Below are positions 25,842 through 34,575 of a DNA stretch of 44,866 bases, in pieces. How positions within the stretch are numbered: the stretch's first letter is position 1; the number at the start of each line of letters is the position of its first letter. Source of the DNA: Candidatus Bathyanammoxibius amoris (lineage in GTDB: Bacteria; Planctomycetota; Brocadiia; Brocadiales; Bathyanammoxibiaceae); contig JAMXCW010000016.1 of the NCBI GenBank assembly GCA_024451685.1, positions 1-44,866 of the forward strand. Reading direction: 5' to 3'. The notes beneath the pieces were generated by a model, which had not been told where the DNA came from, did not search any database, and worked only from the letters and a program-made list of their open reading frames with translations. A program made the translations under genes and the position numbers.

Positions 25842-26456
25842 GTGATCCGGTACCTTAAAGGAACACTATTAAAAAAGGAAGACGACAGAATCGTTCTATT
25901 TACAAACGGCGTTGGATATGAAGTCCGGTTGCCCGTAGTGGTAAGGTCAACGTACAATGAAAAGGAGATTGGCGAGGAGGTAGAGCTTTACATCTCCTAC
26001 CAGCAGGCCGAAAAGCAGCCGAAACCTGTCCTTGTCGGTTTCAATAGTGAACCTGAGCGGGAGTTTTTTGAGAAACTCCTTACCGTGCACCGTATAGGGA
26101 CCTCAACGGCGGTAGACGCCCTCACAATACCCATAAGCAGGATAGCAAAGGCCATTGAGGATAAAGACGTCTCCACGTTGAAAAAGCTGAATGGCATTGG
26201 GGCGCGCGCCGCGGAAAAGATTGTTGCCGAGCTAAACGGTAAGATGGCAAAATACGCCCTGATGAGTGAAGGCGCTCCACTTGAGCCAGGTGAACCGGAA
26301 GACCTTAAAAAGCAGGTGGTAGACGTGCTGGTCAGGCAGCTGGGGTACAGGTCCAGCGAGGCGTCCAGAATGGTCGAAACGGCCATGGAGAGGTCTCCGG
26401 AAATCAGTTCTCCTGAGAAGCTGTTTGAAGAGGTCTACAAGTACCAGAAAACTTGA
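25842..26456 (+). CDS. ruvA: Holliday junction branch migration protein RuvA
   Basis: A 204-residue DNA-binding tetramer subunit that positions RuvB on the junction. It starts at GTG 25842 (MIRYLKGTLLKK). The N-terminal OB-fold includes GVGYEVRLP. Helix-hairpin-helix motifs occur at LLTVHRIGTSTAVDAL and LKKLNGIGARAAEKIVAEL, and the C-terminal RuvB-interacting domain begins at PEDLKKQVVDVL. The first hairpin reads RIGTSTA, where many RuvA proteins have GIGPKLA, a mild divergence. No strong ribosome-binding site precedes the GTG. It is followed 57 bp later by ruvB. Confidence 0.95.
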   Translation: MIRYLKGTLLKKEDDRIVLFTNGVGYEVRLPVVVRSTYNEKEIGEEVELYISYQQAEKQPKPVLVGFNSEPEREFFEKLLTVHRIGTSTAVDALTIPISRIAKAIEDKDVSTLKKLNGIGARAAEKIVAELNGKMAKYALMSEGAPLEPGEPEDLKKQVVDVLVRQLGYRSSEASRMVETAMERSPEISSPEKLFEEVYKYQKT

Positions 26457-26513
26457 GAAAACCTGATACGGGTGAGGGGGAAGTTCGCACCTTTTTAACA
26501 TAGGAGGCCCATA

Positions 26514-27572
26514 ATGGTGCCACCGGAAACTTGTGAAGCCTTACACCCGGCCTCTACCTCCGGCGGGAATGACGTGTACAACCTGAGGCCCAAAAATTTA
26601 TCCGAATATATCGGCCAGTCACAGGTGGTCGAATCTCTCGGTATCGCCGTAGAGGCCGCGAAGAAAAGGGCCGACGCCGTGGACCACGTCCTTCTGTTCG
26701 GCCCCCCCGGACTGGGCAAGACAACCCTCGCCAACATAATTGCCGTAGAGATGGAGGTGGATATAGTTACCACGTCCGGCCCCGCCCTTGAAAAGAGCGG
26801 AGATTTGATAGGTATACTGACGAATCTAAAAAAAGGAGACGTCCTTTTTATAGATGAGATCCATCGCGTGCCCAAGACAGTAGAAGAATACCTGTACTCC
26901 GCTATGGAAGATTATTTTATAAACGTCATTTTTGACAAAGGGATGAACGCGCGCAGTTATCGTTCGAGGCTGGAGGAGTTTACCATGGTGGGCGCGACCA
27001 CCAGGGCAGGGCTTCTGTCCTCCCCGCTCAGAGAGAGGTTCGGCATACAGAGGGGCCTGGATTTTTACAGCATAGAGGAACTCTCCAGGGTCATCGCGCG
27101 TTCCGCGTCACTTCTCGGCGTGACCATTGAAAATGACGGCATCGGGGAGATAGCAAAACGTTCCCGGGGAACTCCGAGGATAGCCAACAGGGTTCTCAGG
27201 CGGGTCAGGGACTATGCCGAAGTACGGTCAAATGGCGTGATAACAAGTTCTGTCGCATGCGACGCCCTTCGCCTGGAAGGTATCGACGAGGAAGGGCTTT
27301 CAATATTGGACCGGAAATTCCTGGAGACTATAATCTGTAATTATAAAGGCGGCCCGGTCGGGCTGGAGGCGATAGCGGCCGTCCTTCACGAGGAGCCGGA
27401 CACCCTCGCGGACATGGTGGAACCCTATCTGCTGAAGGCCGGTTTCGTGCTCAGGACACCAAAGGGCAGAAAGGCCACCGAACGCGCCTATTCCCGTCTG
27501 GGGCACCCCGTGCCTGACGGGACCGGCGGACAGCTTCCTCTACTACCCGGACATAAAGGAAGTAATACATGA
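26514..27572 (+). CDS. ruvB: Holliday junction ATPase RuvB
   Basis: A 352-residue AAA+ motor that drives branch migration. It shows the RuvB opening [13 protein letters not shown], Walker [10 protein letters not shown], Walker B LFIDEIHR, the sensor region MVGATTRAG, the arginine-finger region LRERFGI, and the winged-helix C-terminus ([17 protein letters not shown]). TAGGAGGCCC precedes the ATG. The stop overlaps the next gene in ATGA, so ruvB and queH are translationally coupled. A 15-residue low-complexity lead before NLRPK and a short tail ([12 protein letters not shown]) are the only unusual parts. Confidence 0.96.
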   Translation: MVPPETCEALHPASTSGGNDVYNLRPKNLSEYIGQSQVVESLGIAVEAAKKRADAVDHVLLFGPPGLGKTTLANIIAVEMEVDIVTTSGPALEKSGDLIGILTNLKKGDVLFIDEIHRVPKTVEEYLYSAMEDYFINVIFDKGMNARSYRSRLEEFTMVGATTRAGLLSSPLRERFGIQRGLDFYSIEELSRVIARSASLLGVTIENDGIGEIAKRSRGTPRIANRVLRRVRDYAEVRSNGVITSSVACDALRLEGIDEEGLSILDRKFLETIICNYKGGPVGLEAIAAVLHEEPDTLADMVEPYLLKAGFVLRTPKGRKATERAYSRLGHPVPDGTGGQLPLLPGHKGSNT

Positions 27573-28141
27573 GACTCCTGCTTCACGTCTGCTGTTCGCC
27601 CTGTCTCTGCGCCCCGCTGGAAGAGCTTAAGAAAGACAGCCTGGAGATAGAGGGTTTCTTTTATAACCCGAACATACACCCACTGCTGGAGTTTCGCCGG
27701 AGATTGAAGTCGGTTAAGGTATACCAGGAATCATCGCCCGTGCGTATTCATTACTGTGAAGATTACGGGCTGAATGAGTTCCTCGAAACGGTTGAGCGTT
27801 ATGATGCGCCACAGAGGTGCAATGATTGTTACCACATGAGGCTTACTGCCACGGCCAGGCATGCGCGCGCCAACGGCTTCGACGCCTTCAGCACCGCGCT
27901 GCTCTTCAGTGACAGGCAGAAGCACGAACTCCTGAAAAAGGTCGGAGAAGAAGTCTCACACAGGGAGGGATTACCATTTTATTATATGGACTATCGCCAC
28001 CTCTACGCTGAAAGCCACGAGATGGCAAAAAAGAGGTGTCTTTACCTGCAGTCTTATTGCGGATGTGTGTTTAGCGAACAAGAACGCTACGATCCCACCA
28101 CTAAATATCTTTACAAGGGGAATCTGAACGTCCGGTCATGA
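27569..28141 (+). CDS. queH: Epoxyqueuosine reductase QueH (DUF208)
   Basis: QueH reduces epoxyqueuosine to queuosine in the wobble position of tRNAs, as a non-homologous replacement of QueG. The 190-residue product has the family cysteine motifs LLHVCCSPC (HxCCxPC), [10 protein letters not shown] and YCGCVFSE, which bind a 4Fe-4S cluster and a mononuclear iron. The ATG overlaps the ruvB stop by 4 bp. tgt, which inserts the queuine precursor base, lies 1.3 kb downstream on the same strand, so two steps of the pathway are encoded nearby. The spoIID-like gene between them is unrelated. No queA is seen. Confidence 0.92.
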   Translation: MRLLLHVCCSPCLCAPLEELKKDSLEIEGFFYNPNIHPLLEFRRRLKSVKVYQESSPVRIHYCEDYGLNEFLETVERYDAPQRCNDCYHMRLTATARHARANGFDAFSTALLFSDRQKHELLKKVGEEVSHREGLPFYYMDYRHLYAESHEMAKKRCLYLQSYCGCVFSEQERYDPTTKYLYKGNLNVRS

Positions 28142-28186
28142 AGTTGTTAGAGGGTGGCATATATAATGGTTATACAGAATAGATGA

Positions 28187-29383
28187 TTGGGAGGATTTAA
28201 TCTGAGAGTTGACTGCGAGTGCGGCCACCCCACACTCAGGAAGAGGGCGTTACTCCCTATTATATTAACCCTCTATCTTTCATCCTGCGGGAAACCAGCC
28301 GCTGAATATAAATACGAGGCCATCTGGCGTAAAGCCCCGGAGGTGCAGGTGGTGTTATTGAAAGACGCAAAAACCGCCAGGCTGGCGCTGCACGCGCCAT
28401 ACAGGCTGGTTAACATGAACAGCGGCAAGACACTTCTTAGAGGCAACGGGCTTGGAGAAACAAGTGTCTCTTTCAGCGGCAGCGCGTTTATACTCGGGAG
28501 AGAGAGTTTTCGCGCAGCCGGTGTTAAGCTTGTTTGCCGCAGGGACGGTGCGGTGGAGCTGAACGGCACCCGTTATCGCGGAGAGGTCTCTCTCGTCGCA
28601 GCGCCTTTGAACAGGTTGAAAGCCCTCAACCGCCTCAGCGTGGAGGAATATATCAGGGGCGTCCTGGGGAGCGAGATGCCCAATTACTGGGACAAGGAGG
28701 CATTGATGGCCCAGGCCATATGCATAAGGACCTACGCACTCGACATGAAAATGAGCGACAAGAAACTCAGCTCCCTGCATCTGGCCTATCGCGGAACCAC
28801 AAACGAGAATTGGAGACTTGACAAGATAGTGGAGGAGACCAAGGGTATAGTCATGTTCTATAAAGGCAAGCTCTTTCCCGCCTATTTCCACAGCACCTGC
28901 GGCGGGCATACGGAGGACGCCGCCCATGTGTTCGGTAACAAGGGCCTGGCACCCCTCAGTGGCGTAGAATGCGGATTCTGTGACAGGTCTAAATACTACC
29001 AATGGGAAGCAGACATTAACAAGGCCGATATTGAAGAGAAACTAAAAAAGAAATACCCGGGACTGAAAGGGGTCTCCACCGTAGTGCCCGCCAACCCCGG
29101 GCCTGGCGGGCACAGCTCCACGGTAGTGATAAAACACGACGGTGGAGAGCTGAAAATGGGAGCCAACCAGTTTCGTCTCCTGGTGGGCCCAAACGTCCTG
29201 TACTCTACCGCCTTTTCCGCGCAGGAAAGCGGCCCTGTGATAAAATTTACCGGGAGTGGATGGGGACACGGTGTGGGTATGTGTCAATATGGCGCAGAAG
29301 GGATGGCAGAAAAAGGCGCTCAATGGTACCAGATACTGAGACACTATTACCCCGGGGCAAAGTTTGTAAAGGTTTATCAGTAA
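28187..29383 (+). CDS. SpoIID/LytB-family lipoprotein, probable peptidoglycan lytic transglycosylase
   Basis: A 390-400 residue protein. A basic stretch (LRKRALL), a hydrophobic helix and the lipobox LSSC near residue 34 indicate a lipid-anchored exported protein. The SpoIID catalytic region follows: VEEYIRGVLGSEMPNYW, whose Glu matches the catalytic Glu of Bacillus SpoIID, then QAICIRTYAL, STCGGHTED and GSGWGHGVGMCQYGA. SpoIID cleaves denuded glycan strands, so the gene speaks for peptidoglycan turnover. Start: TTG 28187 has no ribosome-binding site, while GGGAGG (28189-28194) stands 7 nt before an in-frame CTG at 28202, which may be the real start. It sits between queH and tgt. Confidence 0.88.
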   Translation: MGGFNLRVDCECGHPTLRKRALLPIILTLYLSSCGKPAAEYKYEAIWRKAPEVQVVLLKDAKTARLALHAPYRLVNMNSGKTLLRGNGLGETSVSFSGSAFILGRESFRAAGVKLVCRRDGAVELNGTRYRGEVSLVAAPLNRLKALNRLSVEEYIRGVLGSEMPNYWDKEALMAQAICIRTYALDMKMSDKKLSSLHLAYRGTTNENWRLDKIVEETKGIVMFYKGKLFPAYFHSTCGGHTEDAAHVFGNKGLAPLSGVECGFCDRSKYYQWEADINKADIEEKLKKKYPGLKGVSTVVPANPGPGGHSSTVVIKHDGGELKMGANQFRLLVGPNVLYSTAFSAQESGPVIKFTGSGWGHGVGMCQYGAEGMAEKGAQWYQILRHYYPGAKFVKVYQ

Positions 29384-29455
29384 CGGGCCCGTACCAGCCT
29401 GCCGGCTAATGAGGCGCACGAACCGTGAAGGGTGGGCAGGCAGGGAGACTGTTTT

Positions 29456-30580
29456 TTGCGGTTCAGGGTATTAGGGACAGATAGCCGCTCAAATGCGAGA
29501 TACGGTGAGATAGAAACGGGCCATGGGACAATAAAGACTCCGGTCTTTATGCCCGTTGGGACCCAGGCAACGGTAAAGACGTTAACACCCGTCCAGCTTA
29601 AGGAGCTGGGTGTAGAGGCCATTATATGCAATGCGTATCACCTGAGCCTCAGGCCGGGCCAGCAGGTTGTGAAGGATTTGGGTGGTATTCACCGCTTCAT
29701 GGGCTGGGACAGGGCTATTGCCACCGACAGCGGCGGGTATCAGGTATTTTCCCTGAAAAATATTACCCGGATCTCTGAAGAGGGTGTAGAATTTTCTTCC
29801 CCCGTTGCGGGGGAGCCTGTATTCTTCACACCGGAGAAGGTGATGGATATTCAGATGACTCTGGGAAGTGATATAATGATGCCGTTTGACCATTGTGTTT
29901 CTTATCCGTGTGAGCGTGACGACGCGAAAGAGGCCATGCTCAGGACCAGTAGATGGGCCGGGAGGTGTCAGGCCGCCTTATCCGCCCGCAGGCCGGGTAA
30001 GCACGCCCTTTTTGGTATAATACAGGGCAGTGTATTCAAGGACCTGCGCCTGGAGAGCGTGGAACGCCTGGGTGAAATGGACCTGGACGGCTACGCCGTG
30101 GGCGGGCTGAGCGTGGGAGAGGGCCGGTATCTTATGAACGAAGTACTGGATTATACCATAGAAAAGCTCCCGTGGGATAAGCCGCGTTACCTCATGGGTG
30201 TGGGTCCGCCGGCAGATATTATGGACGCCGTCGAAAAGGGTGTGGACATGTTTGACTGCGTGCTGCCGACGCGTAACGGCCGAAATGGCTGCGCCTTCAC
30301 CTGGAGCGGGAAGATAAAGCTCTTTAACAGCGTTTACAGGAACGACCAAAGGCCCCTGGACGACAGATGTGGCTGCTATACGTGCAGGACGTTCTCCCGC
30401 GCCTACCTGCGACATCTGTTTTTCGCAGGAGAGATACTGGCTATGACGCTTGTGTCTCTGCATAACGTGTATTTCTTTCAGGAGATAATGTCCGGCGCCC
30501 GTGAGGCCATCCTTAACGGAACCTTTGGCAGTTTTAAAAATAGGCTTGTTGAGGCCCAAGAAAAGGAGAACGATAAATGA
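29456..30580 (+). CDS. tgt: tRNA-guanine transglycosylase (queuine tRNA-ribosyltransferase)
   Basis: Tgt exchanges the wobble guanine of GUN-anticodon tRNAs for preQ1. The 374-residue product has the nucleophile region ATDSGGYQVFSL, GGLSVGEG, the DCVLPTRNGRNG motif with the second catalytic Asp, and the zinc site CGCYTCRTFSRAYLRHL. TTG 29456 is preferred because AGGGAG lies 8 nt upstream and it yields the normal start (RFRVLGTD). A GTG at 29432 would add eight residues with little support. Its stop overlaps yajC by 4 bp, the classic tgt-yajC-secDF arrangement. queH lies upstream in the same block. Confidence 0.95.
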   Translation: MRFRVLGTDSRSNARYGEIETGHGTIKTPVFMPVGTQATVKTLTPVQLKELGVEAIICNAYHLSLRPGQQVVKDLGGIHRFMGWDRAIATDSGGYQVFSLKNITRISEEGVEFSSPVAGEPVFFTPEKVMDIQMTLGSDIMMPFDHCVSYPCERDDAKEAMLRTSRWAGRCQAALSARRPGKHALFGIIQGSVFKDLRLESVERLGEMDLDGYAVGGLSVGEGRYLMNEVLDYTIEKLPWDKPRYLMGVGPPADIMDAVEKGVDMFDCVLPTRNGRNGCAFTWSGKIKLFNSVYRNDQRPLDDRCGCYTCRTFSRAYLRHLFFAGEILAMTLVSLHNVYFFQEIMSGAREAILNGTFGSFKNRLVEAQEKENDK

Positions 30581-30897
30581 TTTTCCTAGCTCAAGCACCA
30601 GTCCACCCGTCTGTGTTCTGGGCCACTATGGTGCCATTTCTAATAATGGCCACTATCATCTATTTGTTTATCATCAGACCCCAGAAGACAAAAGAGGCGC
30701 GGAGACTGGAGATGCTTGCCGGCATAAAGAAGAACGACAAGGTAATAACCAGTGGGGGTGTACACGGCACGGTTCTTAACGTCAAGGAAACGGAACTTGT
30801 GCTTCTGATAGACACCAACAAAGATATTAAAATAAAGATAGAAAGAGACGCCGTTACGTCTGTGCTGAATAAGGGAGAGAAAGACAGTGAGGGCTGA
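30577..30897 (+). CDS. yajC: Sec translocon accessory protein YajC
   Basis: A 106-residue single-span inner-membrane protein that associates with SecDF-YidC. It has one N-terminal helix (FWATMVPFLIMATIIYLFII) followed by RPQKTKEARR and the conserved MLAGIKKNDKVITSGGVHG and IERDAVTSVL stretches. The ATG overlaps the tgt stop in ATGA. It is 69 bp before secDF. The size and motif order are normal. Confidence 0.93.
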   Translation: MIFLAQAPVHPSVFWATMVPFLIMATIIYLFIIRPQKTKEARRLEMLAGIKKNDKVITSGGVHGTVLNVKETELVLLIDTNKDIKIKIERDAVTSVLNKGEKDSEG

Positions 30898-30966
30898 GCT
30901 GGCCACTAACTCCCGTAAGATTTAAGACAACCTGCACCTGGACGAGGAGGATAAGAAGAGAGGAAA

Positions 30967-33900
30967 ATGCCTAAGGAAATCTACCGCTGGAAGATGCCAC
31001 TTATAGTAATCTTGATTGCCGTTGCCATCTTTGCCCTTTATCCGCCGACCAACAAGGTGATGAAGGTTGAGAAGATAAAGGAAGTCGACGGGCAGGTCGT
31101 GGAACGGGAAATAATAGAAAAGTCGTGGATGACCTTTTTGATGGGGAAACCTGTCCGCAAAGAGGTTATCATCAGGGAGGAAATTGGCGCTGACGGCAAG
31201 AAAATAACCGAAAAAATTGTGGAAGAGATAGCCAGGGGTAGAGTAAAGCTGGGTCTGGACCTCAGGGGTGGGTCTGAGCTCACATACAAGGTAAGGATCT
31301 CACCCGCTGAGGATAAGCCGGGGATTACCCAGGAGGTTATAGACGTACTGGAGAAGAGAATAGACCCCAGAGGCATAATGGAGTACAGGATACAGGAGCA
31401 GGGATACCACCGCATCCTTATTCAGGTTCCGGGCGCCAGCCACTACGAGACAGAAAAGCTCAAGGAGCGGATAGTGCGGCTGGGGAAGCTTGAATTCAGG
31501 ATTGGCGCGCCAAGAGACTCTAAGGAGTACAAAGACGCCCTCGAGGGTAAACCCGTGGCGGGTTACTACAAGCATTGGGTCGGAAAAAAGAAGGGAGAGA
31601 CGGGCGAGCTTACGGAAGAATGGTACCTGGTACGGAACAAGATAGAGCTCAGCGGAGAGAATTTGTCCAGGGTCTATCCCGACCGCAAGAACGTGCAACC
31701 CGTAGTAGGCTTTGAGTTTAATACCGAGGGCAAGGCAAAGTTCAGCCAGCTCACCGAGCGGAATATCGGGAAGCCGCTTGCCATTATTCTCGACGATATA
31801 CTGTACTCCTCGCCGGTTATCCGCGAGCGTATACCGGGCCGGGGCATTATCGAGGGGAACTTCACACAGGAAGAGGTCAATAATCTCCTGGCTATTATGC
31901 GGGCAGGAAGCCTTCCGGCCGACCTTGACCTGGAAATGGAAATAAGCGTAGGCCCCAGCCTGGGTAGAGATTCTATCAGACACGGTCTAACGGCAGGTCT
32001 TGTGGGTGGCGCATTTGTCGTGTTCTTCATGGCGACATATTATCTTGGCGCGGGCCTGGTCGCCAACATGGCGCTGGGTTTAAACATGCTTCTTGTCATA
32101 GGGACCCTGGCACTTTTAGGAGCCACGCTGACCCTTCCCGGTATCGCGGGACTGGTGTTGATTGTAGGTATGGCGGTAGACGCCAACGTGCTGATCTTTG
32201 AGAGAATCAGGGAAGAGATAAACAGGGGTAAGGCAATACCGCAGGCGCTGAAGACCGGTTACGAAAAGGCATTTACCACAATTATCGACTCGAACCTGAC
32301 CACACTTATCACCGCCCTCATACTCTACGCCGTGGGTACCGGTCCCGTTAAGGGTTTCGGTATAACCCTGACGATCGGCCTCCTGGTCAACCTCTTTACC
32401 GCCATATTCGTTACCAGGGTGATATTTGAGATCCTGGACATGAAGGCGTTCAGGATGTTACAGTTCTTCCAGAGACCACACCTGCAACTCCTCAGTTTCT
32501 TTAAGGTGACGGCCCTGGCATCGGTCGTGTTGATTGCCATCGGGCTGACGGTCTTTACGTGGCGGGGCAACGACAAGTACGATATAGACTTTACGGGTGG
32601 CACGCTGGTACATCTACAACTGGCTGACCCCACACCAACCGGGGCCGTAAGGGACGCATTGGCCAACGCAGGCTATGACAACGCAGAGGTCCAGGGCATC
32701 TGGGATACAGCCACCGTATCTGCGGCAGAGGCGTCAGAGTTTGGAATAAGGATAAAGGGCATAAGCGATGAAAAGGCCTCCGAGAAACTGGAAAACGACG
32801 TCAAAAAGGCCCTTGGCAACCGGTTGGGCGATATGGCGTTCGGCGCGACGCCCGCAATTTTGAAGCTGACACTGCAGGCCCCGGCAGAGGAATCTGAACT
32901 CAGAGCACAGCTTGCCAACATGGGATATACCAACGAGGACATAATATCACTTTATCCCGTCGGTGTAACGACTAAGAGCTTTAAGATTACCGTACCAACC
33001 TTAAGAGATATAAATGCGCGTGTTGAGACCACGGAACTTCTTTCCCAGGGTATACCAGGTCTGGCCTTTAACGAGGTAAACCTAAGTTTTGGAGAGATGA
33101 GAGAGGTAGCGCCCCAGGCAGTTGCGCCGGGGATGATGCCCATCGCCCGGGGCGGGCTTGAATGTGACCTCAGCAGCCCTGTAGACCCTCAGCTTCTCGA
33201 GCTGGAGCTCGAAAGGTGGGGTTTTACAGACGTTGTCGTCATAATGCGAGAAGAGAGGACGAGAAAAGCACGCAGTTCGCGGCTTGAGATACGCGGCCCG
33301 GTGAACACTTTGACCGAGATAAAGGAGGGGATGGAAAAAACCGTCAAGCTCCCCGCGTTTACGTTCCTGACGGACACCTCTCTGAGGATAGAACTGGACA
33401 GCCCTCAAGAAAAACAGGTCCTGAAAGACCATCTCACGGCACTCGGTGTCACCCGGCTAATCTCTCTGAACGCGCCGTCCGAGTCCTTCTCAATAGAGAT
33501 GAACCCCTTAAGCGCCAGCAAGGTCCAAGAGAAGATAAGTGACGACATAATTGATACGTTCAAGGACAGTTTTCTCCATGAAAAGACAGGTGTGAGCTTT
33601 GAAGACCTGCCGGAGACGGCCGGCGCGGAGGGGTCCGCCACAGAGCCGGAAGCGGCTGAATCCCTGGTGCTTATGACCCCTGGCAAACCCATGATAAAGG
33701 AGAGAATAGAGGACATACTCTCAAAAGCGGGCTACGCCGGTGCGCTGGCAGAGACCCTTGAACCGGGAAAGACCTATCGCTCTGTGAAGATCCGTATAAA
33801 GACCACAGAGGTTGAGGCGATGAAGGCTGACCTGACCAAGGCCCTTATGGTTACCGATCCGCTGAAGAGGGTGGTAAGTATTGGTTCAACGGTTGCCGGA

Positions 33901-34524
33901 GAGATGAAGAACAGGGCGGTTTTGGCACTTATATTTGCCTTGTTTGCCATTATCATTTATATATGGATTCGCTTCGGCGAGATCAAGTTCGGCGTTGCCG
34001 CGGTCTTAGCCCTTATACATGACGTGCTCTTTGCTATGGGGGCGGTAGCCGTGGCGGGTTGTTATCCCGCTATCTTTGGCGACGTCAAGATGAACCTCGC
34101 CATGGTAGCCTCCTTCCTCACGCTCATCGGTTATTCGCTCAACGATACTATTGTGGTTTTCGACAGGATAAGGGAGAACATGGCCGGTAAAAAGACGGTG
34201 AGCGAGGAGTTGGTCAATGAAAGCATAAATCAAACCTTGAACCGGACGGTAATAACGTCTGTAACCACGTTCTTCGTGATATCGTCCCTCTATTTCCTGG
34301 GCGGTACGGAGATACACGGTTTTGCGTTTGTTATGATGGTTGGTGTGGTGGTTGGTACGTATTCTTCTATATTTGTTGCGAGCCCCGTCCTTGTCTACTG
34401 GTCAACGGTAAGGAAGGGCTTTGGTTTTGTGTTTTTAGTTTTGACTGCGCCCCTGTGGATCCCCTGGAAAGTGATTAAGAGCTTACTTGGGGGCGGGAGC
34501 AGTATTCGTCCACGCAGGGCGTAG
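30967..34524 (+). CDS. secDF: SecD-SecF fusion with expanded periplasmic region
   Basis: A 1185-residue fusion of SecD and SecF, which use the proton gradient to pull exported proteins through SecYEG. The SecD half (1-500) has an N-terminal helix, GLDLRGGSELTYKV (D98 region), the P1 domain, and helices from about 340 with GMAVDANVLIFERIREE. The SecF half begins near 508 with KYDIDFTGGT and ends in five helices from 982 (YSLNDTIVVFDRIREN at about 1056-1071). Bacterial SecDF fusions are usually 730-850 residues. The surplus lies between 547 and 970, where about five copies of a roughly 65-residue beta-alpha-beta unit occur in place of one. The ATG is preceded by AGAGAGG. It closes the tgt-yajC-secDF cluster. 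Confidence 0.95.
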   Translation: MPKEIYRWKMPLIVILIAVAIFALYPPTNKVMKVEKIKEVDGQVVEREIIEKSWMTFLMGKPVRKEVIIREEIGADGKKITEKIVEEIARGRVKLGLDLRGGSELTYKVRISPAEDKPGITQEVIDVLEKRIDPRGIMEYRIQEQGYHRILIQVPGASHYETEKLKERIVRLGKLEFRIGAPRDSKEYKDALEGKPVAGYYKHWVGKKKGETGELTEEWYLVRNKIELSGENLSRVYPDRKNVQPVVGFEFNTEGKAKFSQLTERNIGKPLAIILDDILYSSPVIRERIPGRGIIEGNFTQEEVNNLLAIMRAGSLPADLDLEMEISVGPSLGRDSIRHGLTAGLVGGAFVVFFMATYYLGAGLVANMALGLNMLLVIGTLALLGATLTLPGIAGLVLIVGMAVDANVLIFERIREEINRGKAIPQALKTGYEKAFTTIIDSNLTTLITALILYAVGTGPVKGFGITLTIGLLVNLFTAIFVTRVIFEILDMKAFRMLQFFQRPHLQLLSFFKVTALASVVLIAIGLTVFTWRGNDKYDIDFTGGTLVHLQLADPTPTGAVRDALANAGYDNAEVQGIWDTATVSAAEASEFGIRIKGISDEKASEKLENDVKKALGNRLGDMAFGATPAILKLTLQAPAEESELRAQLANMGYTNEDIISLYPVGVTTKSFKITVPTLRDINARVETTELLSQGIPGLAFNEVNLSFGEMREVAPQAVAPGMMPIARGGLECDLSSPVDPQLLELELERWGFTDVVVIMREERTRKARSSRLEIRGPVNTLTEIKEGMEKTVKLPAFTFLTDTSLRIELDSPQEKQVLKDHLTALGVTRLISLNAPSESFSIEMNPLSASKVQEKISDDIIDTFKDSFLHEKTGVSFEDLPETAGAEGSATEPEAAESLVLMTPGKPMIKERIEDILSKAGYAGALAETLEPGKTYRSVKIRIKTTEVEAMKADLTKALMVTDPLKRVVSIGSTVAGEMKNRAVLALIFALFAIIIYIWIRFGEIKFGVAAVLALIHDVLFAMGAVAVAGCYPAIFGDVKMNLAMVASFLTLIGYSLNDTIVVFDRIRENMAGKKTVSEELVNESINQTLNRTVITSVTTFFVISSLYFLGGTEIHGFAFVMMVGVVVGTYSSIFVASPVLVYWSTVRKGFGFVFLVLTAPLWIPWKVIKSLLGGGSSIRPRRA

Positions 34525-34575
34525 AAAGACGGAAGGATTTGGGGTGGCGCCTTTTACTGTTTTTCAGGAGGCGTT

